NCBI RefSeq assembly: GCF_019175385.1
Contig: NC_083344.1
Location: forward strand, 28,026,231-28,090,230
DNA from: Lycium barbarum
Lineage: Eukaryota; Streptophyta; Magnoliopsida; Solanales; Solanaceae
Direction of reading: 5' to 3'
Length of the DNA: 64,000 bases
Of the stretch, positions 11,455 through 22,860 are shown piece after piece. Each line of letters starts with the position of its first letter. Within the stretch, counting starts at the first letter, position 1. The translations under genes and the position numbers were made by a program. The notes under the pieces were generated by a model. It made no database searches, was not told where the DNA came from, and was given only the letters and a program-made list of their open reading frames with translations.

Positions 11455-12466
11455 ATTGACACACGAGTTGTCTTTGTTGTCTATGCTGTTCTTAGGGGAG
11501 TTACAACAAATGGACTTACCAAATATTTTGACATCATTCCTATTATCCTATCAGATATATACCGAGCTTTGGGATAGTGCCGCAACCATTGTTTATTTCC
11601 AAGGTTGCAACCTCTTAGTCCAATGGTGGATACTTAAGCATTTAGATAAGAGCGGTCGATCTACCCGCCGAGATCTGGCCCTGAGACAGGATGACTTGGG
11701 AGTCGCTGCTATGCCTTGTGGGGTTCAAGATAAAAGAGGATGGGCTCACATCTTTTCCAGACTGAGAGAAGAGCATATTAGGTGGAGTGTACCTTATTTT
11801 CATTCCTAGACTGTTTGTGTTAAAAGCCGTAGGCGTCCATATCCACCGCTTATGGGGATTAGGGGAATCAGACCCTACGCACCATTGAGAGTGCTTAGAC
11901 AGTTTGGCATGAGACAATTTATTCCGAATGTGGGTAATACGAGAGAGTTTGTATGAGATTATAAAGAAGGTCGCATCGAGGGTATAAAAGATGCTCAGAA
12001 AGATTGGAAGAATATGATAAAGGAAAATAGGTTGGATGAAGATCGAAACACTCCAAGTCATGATGAAAACTACTACGAGTGGCTTAGGGCTGAGATAGCT
12101 GTTACTGCCGCTCCAGGACAATATCTGTAAAAATTTCCTGAGGATAGGGAAGCCGTGAATGCAATTCAAGTTAGAAGAATGAAACGACGAATAGAAGGAA
12201 GAGAAATGGATCATCAATAAAAAATAGAGTATGATAAAGAGATAATTAAGTGTTTCACATATAAGGCAGATGCTTTATTGAAGAGCTTGGAATGGCTTGA
12301 TACTTTTGTTAAGGAATCCATAGATACGGGGACGTCATTAACTGATGATCAGAGGGGTCAATGGATTGGGACAGCATTGATGCCTGCCCATGCAGCCATT
12401 CAGAACGCCCTTCGAAAGGCCAAGAAGGCACGAGATGATAGAGAGCAGATTTCTTCTGTGGGGTGA
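11455..12466 (+). pseudogene. Ogre ORF1, C-terminal part
   Basis: Continuation of ORF1 after S3. It reads DTRVVFVVYAVLRGVTTNGL then IIPIILSDIYRAL, before a frameshift near 11570-11590 and a shifted segment (GCNLLVQWWILKHL). Further segments show PLRVLRQFGMRQFIP (about 11870-11925) and YYEWLRAEIAV (about 12070-12105), both typical of Ogre ORF1 and of plant mobile-domain proteins. The tail (12278-12466) ends in a basic ALRKAKKARDDREQ segment. In-frame stops interrupt near 11808, 11955, 12128 and 12218. The open frame starting 11456 is not translated from its true start. Confidence is high for identity, nil for function. Confidence 0.78.
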
Positions 12467-12837
12467 ACTTTTTTTTATTATTGCATTTACTTTTAAAAAA
12501 AACCTCTGTAATCCCACTTGGGAAAATATTATTAATGAAAAGCAGTGGGATTTTATTTTTTGGGAACAATACATTTGTTTTACATAAGGCATAATTTTGC
12601 TTCATACGCTAGTAGCCTTGGAGCAACGAGGTATAGGTAAGCGGATTATATATTATCTAAATGCTTACTTGATATAACTACTTTGTGTGAAAATCATATA
12701 ATTTGTTCAAACTCTTGATTGGTCCACATTCCGGGCAATACCCAAAAGAAAAAACCAAAGAAAATAACCTCTAAAACAAATTTAGCTCCGCTTTTAAAGG
12801 GTTGATTTGCTAATAGGAAATAGAGACTCCGGACAGT
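12467..12837 (+). other. Ogre spacer between ORF1 and next frame
   Basis: A-rich untranslated stretch. The only thing visible is AGTGGGATTTTATTTTTTGG and similar low-complexity runs. No feature recognised. Confidence 0.4.
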
Positions 12838-13419
12838 ATGAGTGCGACTTCTCCTTACGTCAACCTAGTTAGTGACGATGAGGACATGGAAGCAACAAGT
12901 TAGAAAAATCAACACTGGGACGATAGAATGGCCTTAGCCACGGCTAGAATGAAAGAGGTTGTACAAACCACTAAAGCGGCCAATGAGAAAATGAAAAAAG
13001 CAGAAACCCTCCTAGCCTATATTGAGGAACTAACTAAGCAACAGCCTGCCAATCGGGTGAAATAGAGAAAGACACCTAAAGCACCACTTGGGAGTTATGT
13101 CCCACTCAATCAACAAGAAGGGCTTGACCCTGTACCATATGGAGACGACGAACTATTTATCCCCGATTTGAAAGCCTATCCAGACCCGCGCGAATCTCAG
13201 CTCGAGGAGCCTTCTGCTTCATGCACAATTGTTCCTAAAGGCAAAAGATCGTACTATTTGGGTACACCAATAGAGTTGTCTAAGAAAGATCTTTTGGAGA
13301 CTTTGGGGAGCTTTGGAGTGTACGCACAAAGCCTAAAATTTTTTCCCACCATGCGCTCCCTCTATGATATACAGAAAATGCCTCTACCACAGAAGTTAGT
13401 CAGGTCATACGACCAATGA
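12838..13419 (+). pseudogene. Unrecognised frame between Ogre ORF1 and gag, two in-frame TAG stops
   Basis: A 193-codon frame from ATG 12838 (MSATSPYVNLVSDDEDMEAT) to TGA 13417-13419 with only two stops, TAG at 12901 and TAG at 13063, both consistent with CAG or TGG decay. The first third has acidic residues then a heptad-like charged helix (MKEVVQTTKAANEKMKKAE), probably a coiled coil. The middle is proline-rich (KTPKAPLGSYVPL) and the end reads KRSYYLGTPIELSKKDLLET. I do not recognise the family. It may be an extra Ogre protein, or a leader domain of gag separated by decay. Confidence 0.5.
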
Positions 13420-13615
13420 GTGCGGAGCATTAGAAAGGAAGCTCATCCAATGGATTGACCAAATGAGAATTAGCCAACAGTTGGGGCCCCACTCTCTCAT
13501 AACTCATGACCAAGGAAGAAATCATCCAGAAAGGATATCAAAGGTCTGATTCTGGAGGAGTGACTTTTCCAAATTCGAAGAGTCATACGCAAGGATCCAC
13601 TCCCTACTGTGTAGC
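13420..13615 (+). other. Degenerate Ogre coding remnant
   Basis: Frames here are short and stop-ridden. The position between the unrecognised frame and the Cys-His frame suggests it once joined them, but no motif is clear. Confidence 0.35.
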
Positions 13616-13801
13616 GTGAAGAAGATAAGAGCAGTGCCACTAACCTATCAGGGGCGCCGAGGATCTCTGAAAGAAAGGGTTTGCGTGTATCACCATAGCC
13701 GCTCTGGCCACAACATTGAAGAATGTGTGATTTTCAAGCTTGAGCTGGAATGCCTCGTGAATGAAGGCCATGTTTGGATTGTCGCGGGAAGACAAATATA
13801 G
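13616..13801 (+). pseudogene. Small Ogre frame with Cys-His motif
   Basis: A 61-codon frame containing CVYHHSRSGHNIEECVIFKL (residues about 22-41). The C-x-x-H...GH-x4-C pattern followed by a charged helix resembles the nucleic-acid-binding knuckle that Ogre/Tat gag carries just before protease. A second, more canonical version lies at about 16000-16100 in the gag, so this one is an additional copy or part of a separate protein. Frameshifts separate it from both neighbours. Confidence 0.5.
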
Positions 13802-14441
13802 AAGATGAAGATAAAGAAGACAATGAAGACCTGCTTAGTATGGTTGGGTAGAAAAGCATAAGTATCCTTTTTTTGCTTTCAATAATATAGAATATCCCTT
13901 TCCCTTTTTTATGTAAACAGAACAACGCCGACCTAATGTCCCGTTGGGGATACGTGGGAAGCCTACTTAAGTCCTAGTCAGGGTACCTAGTCAGGGTAGA
14001 AAAACTAAGTTTGGGGTAGCATAGGAAAAAACCTTTCTGTGTATTCCTGAACTACGGATGGACCTGATTTCCCTTTTGTGGGATACGTAGCCAATCTATT
14101 TAAGACTCGGTCATTTTATAATAAAAATCTAAATCCACCTTAGTACACGATGGGGTAGAAGCAAATCAACCATACAAACCATTTATCGAAAAGTCAATAT
14201 TCCTAAAAATACAAAAGACCAAAATACCATTGGAATGTGAATCAATCAAGAGTTGAAATAAAATATATGAATCTATGTGCTATAAACTGCAAACAACGTG
14301 ATATCTTGTGTTTTATGGTTAAATCTAATGCTAACTTGGGAGCTTTTGAGTTGTTTTCTCTTATAGACAGGGGTCGATTCCCTAGCACTAGTTACTCGAT
14401 CAAAAGCTGCCTCAGCGTCCTTAAACCCTCAATAAGAAAAC
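13802..14441 (+). other. Ogre untranslated spacer before gag
   Basis: Contains two related blocks, GGGGATACGTGGGAAGCC (13946-13963) and GTGGGATACGTAGCCAATC (14078-14096). They are followed by text typical of Ogre non-coding DNA, where ACTACG and GATACGTAG phrases recur. The ORF at 14237-14449 is not supported by homology that I can recognise. Confidence 0.5.
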
Positions 14442-16273
14442 ATGTCTGAGACTCCGCCACCGAGCAGAGCTGCTTTGGTCGACCGTACCCCAACGGCTGA
14501 CATAGCGAGAGTGTCTTTGGAAGAGGCTGTTAACCTGCTGATGAGGCAATTGGCTGAAGTTAATGAAGCCGAAAAGGAAAATGCTACTAATGCTGAGGCT
14601 ACGAGACCTCCACCCACTTTCCCAAATCTGGATTTACCAATTCCAGACCATTTCTCGCAAACCCAAACTGGGCTATTTTTCAAACCCCATTACGCCAAAA
14701 TACCACCCATGTGGGGAATTCATCCCACCAAACCCCAGCTTTTCAAACGCCCGCTCACGCTACAAATACAAATGCTTATCAAGCCCCTCGGGCAACGGGA
14801 GTTCCTGTGATTCATCCCGTATAACCAAATGTCACTTTTCAAGACCATGTCACCAATATTGACTCCTCACCAAAATTGGAGAACATGGAAATGTTCTTCG
14901 AATCAAGAATAGACAAGATTGAAAAGGAGATTGGGAAGAAAATTGCTGAACTAGAACATGGCTCTAAAAGGAAAGAGGGTTTGAGATACTCTGACTTGTG
15001 CATACATCCAGACCCGGGTCTACCTGAAGGCTTCAAAATTCCCAAATTTGATCACTTTAATGGGTCAGGCAATCCCAGAGCCCATTTGAGGGCTTACTGT
15101 GACCAATTGGTTGGAAATGGCGGAAATGAAGCTTTGCTCATGAGGTTGTTTAGCCGAAGTCTGTCAAGAACAACTATGGAATAGTTTATCTCTCAAGACA
15201 TTAGCTGATGGAAAATATGGGAAGAAATTTCAAGTTCGTACATGGAAAGATTTCGCTTCAATGTGGAAAACGTACCTGATCGCTTCTCATTCGAGAAAAT
15301 TCATCCGAAATCGACTGAAACCTACAGAGAATATGCCAGTCGCTTGAGAGATGAAGAGGCGCACGTGCAACCACCTATGACTGAAGCTAAGCTGGTAACC
15401 GCATTCATATGGTACCAAGAAGCTGATTGCTTTGACAAAATGATAACTATAAAAGGAAGTTCCTTTGCAGATTTAGTCGTCGTTGGTGAAGATATTGAAG
15501 ATGGCCTCAAGACCGGCAGGATTGTTAGTGTACTAAACAGAGAAAATGCATCTGGTGCTGTTGGCGGCAAAAAGAAAAGATAAGATATAGCCTATGTTCC
15601 TAGAACTACTAGCTCGAAAAGCCAAGGAAAAGAGATGACCCATAAAAATCCAAATAACTACCAATCACCTCCACCAACAAACTATATAACCACTTTATCC
15701 CAATATAGCCCAATGTTTGTATGCTACGCACAACCTGGCTATCAAGCTCCACAACCAAATTATCAAATACCAGCACCAAGCAATCGAGCTCCACGACCAA
15801 ATTATCGAATGCCAGCACCCAATAACAAAGCTCCACATAAATAGACTTTCCAAAACCAGCTTCCTCCGACTAACTATGAGGCACCCCATTCACTCTTTTG
15901 CCAGAATCAAGGACACGTTTATTTGCCAAGCCAAGAGATGTCGGGCGAATGAGCAGTGTTCCACCAAAACCTGGTAATCACGGATCGATGGTACAGGCTG
16001 GATTTCACTTGCACCTACCATTCTACCCAAGTTGGCCATGCCACCGAATATTGGATAAACCTAAGGCACAAACTACAAGATATGATTGACAATCATGAGC
16101 TTATCCTAGAACCAACACCTCCAAATGTGGACACAAGTCCGCTCCCAAAGCATGGAGGGAATCAAATTCACATGATAGAAAGAGGTGACGAATGGGAAGA
16201 GAGCCATGCGACAATTCGTCTAGAGATTGAAGGTTTAGAAAGCACCGTCGCCCCGCTATCTCTACAAGAGTGA
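14442..16273 (+). pseudogene. Ogre gag (capsid) region, several frames
   Basis: Gag would form the virus-like particle in the cytoplasm. ATG 14442 opens MSETPPPSRAALVDRTP, a helical acidic segment and a proline-rich spacer. Capsid sequence follows at 14876-15184 (MENMEMFFESRIDKIEKEIG coiled coil, then FDHFNGSGNPRAHLRAYCDQ) and 15242-15583 (ENVPDRFSFEKIHPKSTETY, REYASRLRDEEA). A proline/glutamine/tyrosine-rich linker (15635-15844) has imperfect repeats with PNYQ and PAP. It ends with the knuckle-like CTYHSTQVGHATEYWINL (about 16010-16060) and DTSPLPKHGG. At least six stops or frameshifts break it; TAG at 15182 and TGA at 15207 replace residues that are W and R in the family, by my reading. Confidence 0.82.
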
Positions 16274-17760
16274 AGAGAAGTGTTAAGCCCTTTGACAAAG
16301 AAATCTGAGACATCTGCTATAGCCAAAAGAGAGCCTTTCATGCTCAAATATCCCTCAACATTCGCTCGAATTCATAATGAGACATTCATACTCAAAACAT
16401 CAGGACCGGTTGAGAATGCACCCTTTGCGATCAAAACATCGCACTAGATGATAATAAATAAAGAAAAAGAGATAGCCACTGTGGTTCAAGGTATGAACAG
16501 GTCAGGAAGGTGCTATGCCCCAGAAAAACCTGCGCTCGAAGTGCCACATCGCGAAAACCCTTAGAAAAGACCAATCACCACAGGCGAAGCTGAAAAACTC
16601 TGCAGTCAAATGCCGGTAAAGGATTATTCGATTGTTGAGCACCTGCATAAGACTCCTGCTAGGATATCGGTAATGTCATTGCTACTCAGTACATCTCAGC
16701 ATTTCTTAGCTTTAATGAAAGCTTTGGATGAAGTCCAAGTGCCCACGGGCACTACAACCGAAACATTGGCTGAAATTGTGGGATATGTTATACGAGCACA
16801 AAAGCTATAATTTTCCGATGATGAATTACCAAAGGAAGGGAAGTCCCACAATAAAGCCCTACACATAAAAGCCAAATACCGTGACAAGATCATTCCCCAA
16901 GTATTGATTGATGGAGGAGCTAGGTTGAATGTATGCCCTGTGACGACTCTGAAATAATTCAGGTATGATATTAGCAAGATCCGCCAGAGTCGAACCAACG
17001 TAAAATCTTATGATGGCGCAACCAGTGACCCAATTGGAGAAATAGATCTGCACATATAAATGGGCCCCGTGGAGTTCGTCATCATTGACATCAAAACAAG
17101 CTACAACCTATTGTTAGGCCGACCATGGTTGCACGCCGCCGGAGTTTTAGCATCTTCGTTACACCAGTCTCGCAAGTTCATATGAAATGATCAAGAAGCT
17201 ATGATTCAAGGCAAAGGAAGTGTCCACAACTATCCGGACAGCTCTGTACCAGTCATAGAGAAGTCACCAGTTGGTGCTGATTTTCACACCGTTGAACTAG
17301 CCATGATAGATCGTAGGGAGGATGATGAAGATATCCCTATGCCAATGGTCTACAGAATGGTTTCTACAACTATGATAAGGAGCGGGCTTGAGCCCGGGAA
17401 AGGTTCGGGAAAGAACTTACAAGGAATCAAAGAATCAGTGAGTATCAAACGTGCGAAGTATGGGTTTGGGTTTGGATACGAGCTATGTGAGGCAGAAGAA
17501 GAAGAAGCAGAATATGGACCAAGAGGCCCCATTGAAATGTGAAAGTCGTTCCCTCATCTATACCAGTCCTTCACAGCTTGCCCATTGGGTCACAACAGCG
17601 AGGATCTAGAAGAGGGTTTAAGGACGTTGTTTTGGGAAGAAGAGTGCGCAACCATCATTGAAGAATGCTTTGAAGCATTAGAGATTCGCCAGGCTGAACC
17701 AGGAGAAATAACAAGCGGATGGACTTTTACCCCATTGTTAACTCTATGGTAGAATGAATG
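16274..17760 (+). pseudogene. Ogre aspartic protease and pro-RT linker
   Basis: The upstream linker includes PVKDYSIVEHLHKTPARISV (16613-16670) and FSDDELPKEGKS (about 16813-16845), phrases fixed in Ogre polyproteins. The retropepsin active-site motif is VLIDGGARLNVCP (about 16902-16940), with D-G-G in place of D-T/S-G. The flap side reads SYDGATSDPIGEI and the C-terminal lobe YNLLLGRPWLHAAGVLASSL (about 17102-17160). The downstream linker contains EPGKGSGKNLQGI, near the G-patch-like region of this family, and EDLEEGLRTLFWEEECATII (about 17600-17665). Stops at 16808, 16956, 17056 and 17185 make it inactive; the one at 17185 replaces W. Confidence 0.82.
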
Positions 17761-18035
17761 CTCATTTTCAGAAAAAACGGTGAAAGTTAGCTTTAAAGCC
17801 CGGCTTATCGCCTTTTCATGTTTTATTACGTGTTGTTAAATAACAAAAATGGCTCGATGTTCCATTTCGAGTCAGGACCACAGTTTGTATCGCTCTTTTA
17901 AATTTCAATGAAAATGTCTCAATGTTTACAATAAGATAAAATCGCTTCACTTTACCTATATGAATATACGTATATACGATTATATAATTAAAATTGCTTT
18001 TACATGATTAATAATAGTCTTATTTTGTGTCACAG
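17761..18035 (+). other. Probable intron between Ogre protease and RT
   Basis: AT-rich, non-coding, lying exactly where Ogre elements are known to carry a spliced intron. The 3' end reads TATTTTGTGTCACAG (18021-18035), a good acceptor, and the coding sequence that follows (NRTKATNNVMTCYE) is the usual first exon sequence after it. The donor is not certain; it should be near 17750-17790. Confidence 0.6.
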
Positions 18036-18895
18036 TAATAGGACAAAGGCCACAAATAATGTCATGACATGTTACGAAACAAGTAAAAATGACGACGAAC
18101 AAAATAACGATCGACAAGAAGGGATAACTGAACCAGAAGTATTGATAGATGTCGAAGAAGAATACAATAACAGACCAACGCCAAACCTAGAGAAAACAGA
18201 GGCAGTTAATCTAGGAAATGAGGAGTCGCTTCGAGAAACTAGAATAAGTGTGCATTTGACAGAAGCTGAGAAAGAAGGGTATCAGAGCCTGTTGAAAGAG
18301 TATGAAGATGTTTTCTCTTAGTCATACGCCGATATGTCGGGTTTGACTATGAACATTGTTTCCCATAGGTTGCCGATCCTTAAAGGATTTGCCCTGGTAA
18401 AATAGAAAATAAGGCAGCCTAAGCCTGATGTCAGCATTCGAATTAAAGAAGAAGTAGAAAAATAGATTCAGTCAGGAGTTGTTGAGGTGACACCTTACCC
18501 AACCTGGTTGGCCAACATAGTCCCGGTACCAAAGAAAGATGGGAAAATAAGGATTTGTGTGGAATACCGTGATCTTAACCGTGCTAGCCCAAAAGATAAT
18601 TTCCCACTCCCAAACATTCAGATACTCATTGATAACTGCGCCAAGCATAAGGTGCGATCTTTTGTGGACTGTTACGCGGGCAATGATAAGATATTGATGG
18701 ATGAAGAAGATGCTCAAAAGATGACGTTCATCACATCAGGGGGAGTGTATCATTACCAAGTAATGCCTTTTGGACTCAAGAATGCCGGCGCCACTTATAT
18801 GAGGGCGATGACCACCATCTTTCATGATATGATGCATAGAGAGATCGAGGTATATGTGAACGATTTCGTTATCACATCCCGAGTGGGTGAGGAAC
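18036..18895 (+). pseudogene. Ogre reverse transcriptase, first part (interrupted by G1)
   Basis: RNA-directed DNA polymerase. The linker EYEDVFS is followed by a TAG where W is expected (FS-stop-SYADM), then RT blocks: IVPVPKKDGKIRICVEYRDL (18520-18580), RASPKDNFPLPNI, YHYQVMPFGLKNAGATYMRA (about 18750-18810). The catalytic box is YVNDFV (about 18853-18870); the family has Y-V-D-D, so the first catalytic Asp has become Asn through a G-to-A change. TAG stops at 18318, 18403 and 18463 fit CAG or TGG decay. The frame ends at GEE (18895) and resumes with HLKHLRRFF at 50458 once G1 and its GGAAC duplication are removed. Confidence 0.88.
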
Positions 18896-21138
18896 TATCA
18901 TGACCCAACCTAATGTGTTGTGACGCGAGTGTCTGACCTCTACTGACCAAACACCCCCTGTACTCATAACTAAATCATACTGAACATTAAGGGCCTATAA
19001 GAAACTTAAACTGATCTCATACTGCCTACTGAAGGGGCGACATCATGAACTCTATACATTTACATACATATAAGCTGAAAAAACAGTGCAAGCCAACTAG
19101 GCTGCTACATATACTATACACAAAAGAATAGGAGCCGACAAGGCTACACCATCTGACATACACGTACATCTATCTATAGACCTCTAGTGGAATAGAAAAC
19201 TATGGAAAGGATAGGACAGAGCCCCGTCATACCCATGTGCATATACATCTCCCAAAAGAATTGCATACCAAAATAGACTGCAACTCTAGATAATATGGAG
19301 CGCACCAACTATTGCTGAGTAAAGGTCCTACTGAGCGGGACTACCTTTCTGTCTACCTGTACCTGCGGGCATGAACGCAGCCCCCGAGCAATAGAGGAGT
19401 TAGTATGGATAATGTACTAAGTATGTAAGGCATAAAATACCATAATTATTAACATAATAATGATGAACGATATCTGGAACTCAAAGATAAACTGACTATC
19501 TGCATAGATTTGTATGAACAAGTATCTGTATAACTGACAATGCCTCTGTGGGCGCATAATCTGCATACTCTCAATGATAATCATACTCAAGCATATAAAT
19601 ATAGGTCATAGTGCTGAGGAACGTTCAGCCTGATCCACATCATATAATAGTGCTGCGGAACGTACGGCCGGATCCATATATCATCATCAAGGTGCACCAG
19701 CGGATCAGGTGGTAATGCCTACCGATGAACATAAGGAACAGTCATAAGCGGGGTACAGGAATATCAAGGACTAAAATACTCCAAATGCTTCTAAGAGTAG
19801 AGCAATATGGAAGCTTATTTACTCGCTTGTTGGCCCATATCATGAGATCATGCCAAAATGAGGAAGGAATAGCCTTAACATACCTTAATGTCGCCTTAAT
19901 CATTTGACGTTCTCCTTCCACGTTCTCAAGATCTGCATTAAAAAGGATCATACTAAGGTTAAGTCTTAATGACACACTTAAGTCCATACTAGAATAATTC
20001 ACAAGCTAGAGAAAATTGGGCAGCATTTACCCTGTTTTATTGACTTTCGTCATATTGCAAATCAACTCCCAAACAACTATAATAACATCCATAATATCAT
20101 AACCAAGTAGTCACATTTCATTAAGTTTCACAATTCATTCTCACATTCAACTTATACCAATAACTTCACACCAACCCTTTACACAATCGTACACAACACT
20201 TTCTTGTCATCGTTATTACCCTCTATAATGAGATTATAGTCATAACATTCTAACAATGATAACCCATGATAAGTTGCTACTCAAAATATCATGAATTCCA
20301 CATTTGAACTTCATCTTCTACTATCTTCCCTCACCCAAGTTTTCCAACAACCAAACATTCTTAGAAATATGAAATAGTCATGGAAACTGACCTTTTATAT
20401 CATAGAAATAAAATTTGGATCAAGTTACCAACTTGTATGAAAAACCTAGCTTCAATACCAAAGAAAATCTTGAGTTCTACAAACCCTATTGAGCCTTCCA
20501 ACACTTGGATCCTTTGATTCTTGCTATTTAATCTCTAATCTCCCTTGGGTTTGTGGAGAATAAGTTTAGAGAGGGTTCTAGGGCTTTTAAGACTTGGGGA
20601 AATGGTGGAAATGAATTAAATGAACTAGGGTCATCCATATATAAAATTTTAAAAGCTGGCCCGACCCGATTATACGGACCATTATACGGTCCATAAAAAT
20701 GGACCATATAATCCCACCATGGAAACACCATCCTCTGCCATGGTTATACAGACCATTTATACGGGCCGTATAAGTAGTCATATAACCCACAGTTTTTTGA
20801 AAACTTCTCTCGACAATTCGTTTGACTTCCAATCCTTGTGGAACCTTCTAGGCACTTATATAACACTTCATTAACCATCCTAGGAGCCCTATAGCTCTTC
20901 CTCAAAAAATTACTAAAGAATTTTCAACTGGATAATTGCTAAACCTTCCAAAACACAACTTATACTTCACTTCCTTCGACGAACTTAATTTCTCCGATTC
21001 GTAATACTTCTAAAACCTTGTAGTATACACCTTTAAACCACCAAATACCCTTCTTGGGATCATATGGACTTCAAGTTCACCTTAAGCTTGTGTTAGTCTA
21101 TTCACCGTACAACAACACGAAATGTCCGAGGAGTAACA
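18896..21138 (-). mobile_element. G1 3' LTR
   Basis: 2243 bp, matching 46404-50452 without S5. The block at 18911-18955 (GTGACGCGAGTGTCTGACCT and onward) equals 46430-46475. Shared LTR signals: acceptor-like CCTGCGGGCATGAACGCAG (19361-19379, minus strand), AGTA...GTACT hairpin (about 19403-19423), two GAACGTNCRGCC units (19617-19672), the GGGCAGCAT core (20018-20026), and the CGGACCATTATACGG cluster (20676-20790). It lacks about 150 bases that the 5' LTR has around 48870-49025. The inner edge GAGGAGTAACA abuts the polypurine tract. Confidence 0.9.
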
Positions 21139-21432
21139 TTCTCTCCCCTTTAGGAACATTCGTCCTCGAATGATAGGTTATCGGGGATTCTACATTTTGT
21201 TTTCTCCAGAGTTTCTCCTGTAATATGGCACTGCCATCCTATCATAACAACCCAAAATACATTACCTCCCAGGGATACCACAACAACAACAATAACCATG
21301 GCCACACACGACCAAGAAAGCATCAAGGAAAGCATTACATACCTGGGGAAAATGGTGTCTTTGTTTGAGTCTCCTCTGGAGATGGAAATAAATGTGGGTA
21401 ATTGAGCTGCATGTCTTCTTTCCTCACTGTTA
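21139..21432 (-). other. G1 3' untranslated region, hairpin and polypurine tract
   Basis: On the minus strand the LTR is preceded by CCTAAAGGGGAGAGAA (21139-21154), a polypurine tract for plus-strand priming. Directly upstream is AACATTCGAGGACGAATGAT rendered at 21155-21174, a near-perfect inverted repeat with a four-base loop. The remaining 250 bases carry the usual short 3' UTR between integrase and the tract. Confidence 0.8.
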
Positions 21433-22860
21433 TTATTTCTCCATAAGACTTACTGAAGCTACATCTTTGGTTCGGAGTCTCCGTACTTGCCTATCTCGAA
21501 TGGCAATGGGAGCTTCTTCGTAGGATAGTTGCTTGGTGACTTGAACATCCTCTACAGGTACAATTCTGGAAGGACCCCCAATACACTTATGAAGCTTCAA
21601 CACATGAAAGACCGGATACACAGACCCCAACACAGAAGGTAGCCCTAACTCATATGCCACCTTACCCACTGTACGAGTAATCCTGTATGGCCCGATGTAC
21701 CGAGGGCTCAACTTACCTTTCTTGCAAAATTTCATCACTCCCTTCATAGGTGAAACCTTCAGGAAAACCCAACCGCCTACTTCAAATTCCAACTTGTGTC
21801 GTCGATTATCTGTATAGGATCTATTTCGGCTCTGAGCCGCTAGCAATCTTTCCTGAATCACTTTCACTTTGTCAATTGCTTGCAGTATCAATTCTGGGCC
21901 AACTAACTAATTTTTCCCAGCATCAAACCATCCTATAGGGGATCTACATCTTCGTCCATACAAAGCCTCATAAGGGTCCATTTGAATACTGGAATGGTAA
22001 CAGTTATTATAAGGAAACTCAATAAAAGGTAAATGATCATCCCAACTGCCCTGAAAATCAAGTACACAAGCTCTTAACATATCTTCAAGTGTGTGTATAG
22101 TACTATCCGCTTGTCCATCTGTCTGCGGGTGAAAAGCGGTACTAAGACTCACCTGAATCCCTAATCTATCCTGAAATGATCTCTAGAAATTAGCCGTGAA
22201 CTGTACCCCTCTATCTGAAATAATGGTTGTAGGGACACCGTGAAGTCGTACAATCTCCTTAAGATAGAGCTTCGCGTAATCTTCAGCTGAGTAAGTAGTT
22301 CTAACGGGTACGAAATGAGCTTATTTTGTTAGCCTATCAACTATGACCCATATGGAATCATACTTCCACTCAGTACGGGGCAGCCCTATAATGAATTCCA
22401 TATTAACTACCTCCCATTTCCATATCGGGATCTCCATGCTCTATTTTAACTTGCTGACAATTTGGGCACAGAGCGACGAACTCCGTTACATCTCTTTTCA
22501 TACCATCCAACCAATAAACTTCCTTGAGATCATGATACATCTTTGTTGAGCCCGGATGGATAGAATAGCGAGAATAATGAGCTTCCCCCATGATTTGCTG
22601 TCGAAGGCCTGCAACATTAGGGACACATAATTTACCTCGATACCTGAGCACTCCATCTCCTGTAATCACGACAGGTGTCTTTTCTTCCTGAGGCGTTGTA
22701 TCTCGATAATGAATTAAAACAGGATCCTTGTACTGACGCTCCTTTATCTCCGCCACCAAAGGTGATATCGCTGTGTCCTGAACTGTAACTCCTGTCTCAC
22801 CTGAGTCTATCAACCGAACTCCAAGGCTAGCTAGTCGGCGAACATCACAGTTTATCTCTC
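21433..22860 (-). pseudogene. G1 integrase with broken chromodomain
   Basis: Minus-strand segments in order: IN N-terminal zinc-binding part with CPNCQQVKIEHG (about 22440-22480) and a histidine-rich SRYSIHPGSTKMYHDLKEVY; catalytic core with GVPTTIISDRGVQFTANF then a stop in place of W (about 22195-22250); FHPQTDGQADSTIHTLEDML (about 22075-22135), where the family has E and this copy D; LIEFPYNN..HSSIQMDPYEAL; and the C-terminal part with KGKLSPRYIGPYRI, YPVFHVLKLHKCIGG and AIRDRQVRRLRTKD. A frameshift at about 21450 removes most of the chromodomain-like tail (VSLMEK-stop). Inactive. Confidence 0.85.
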
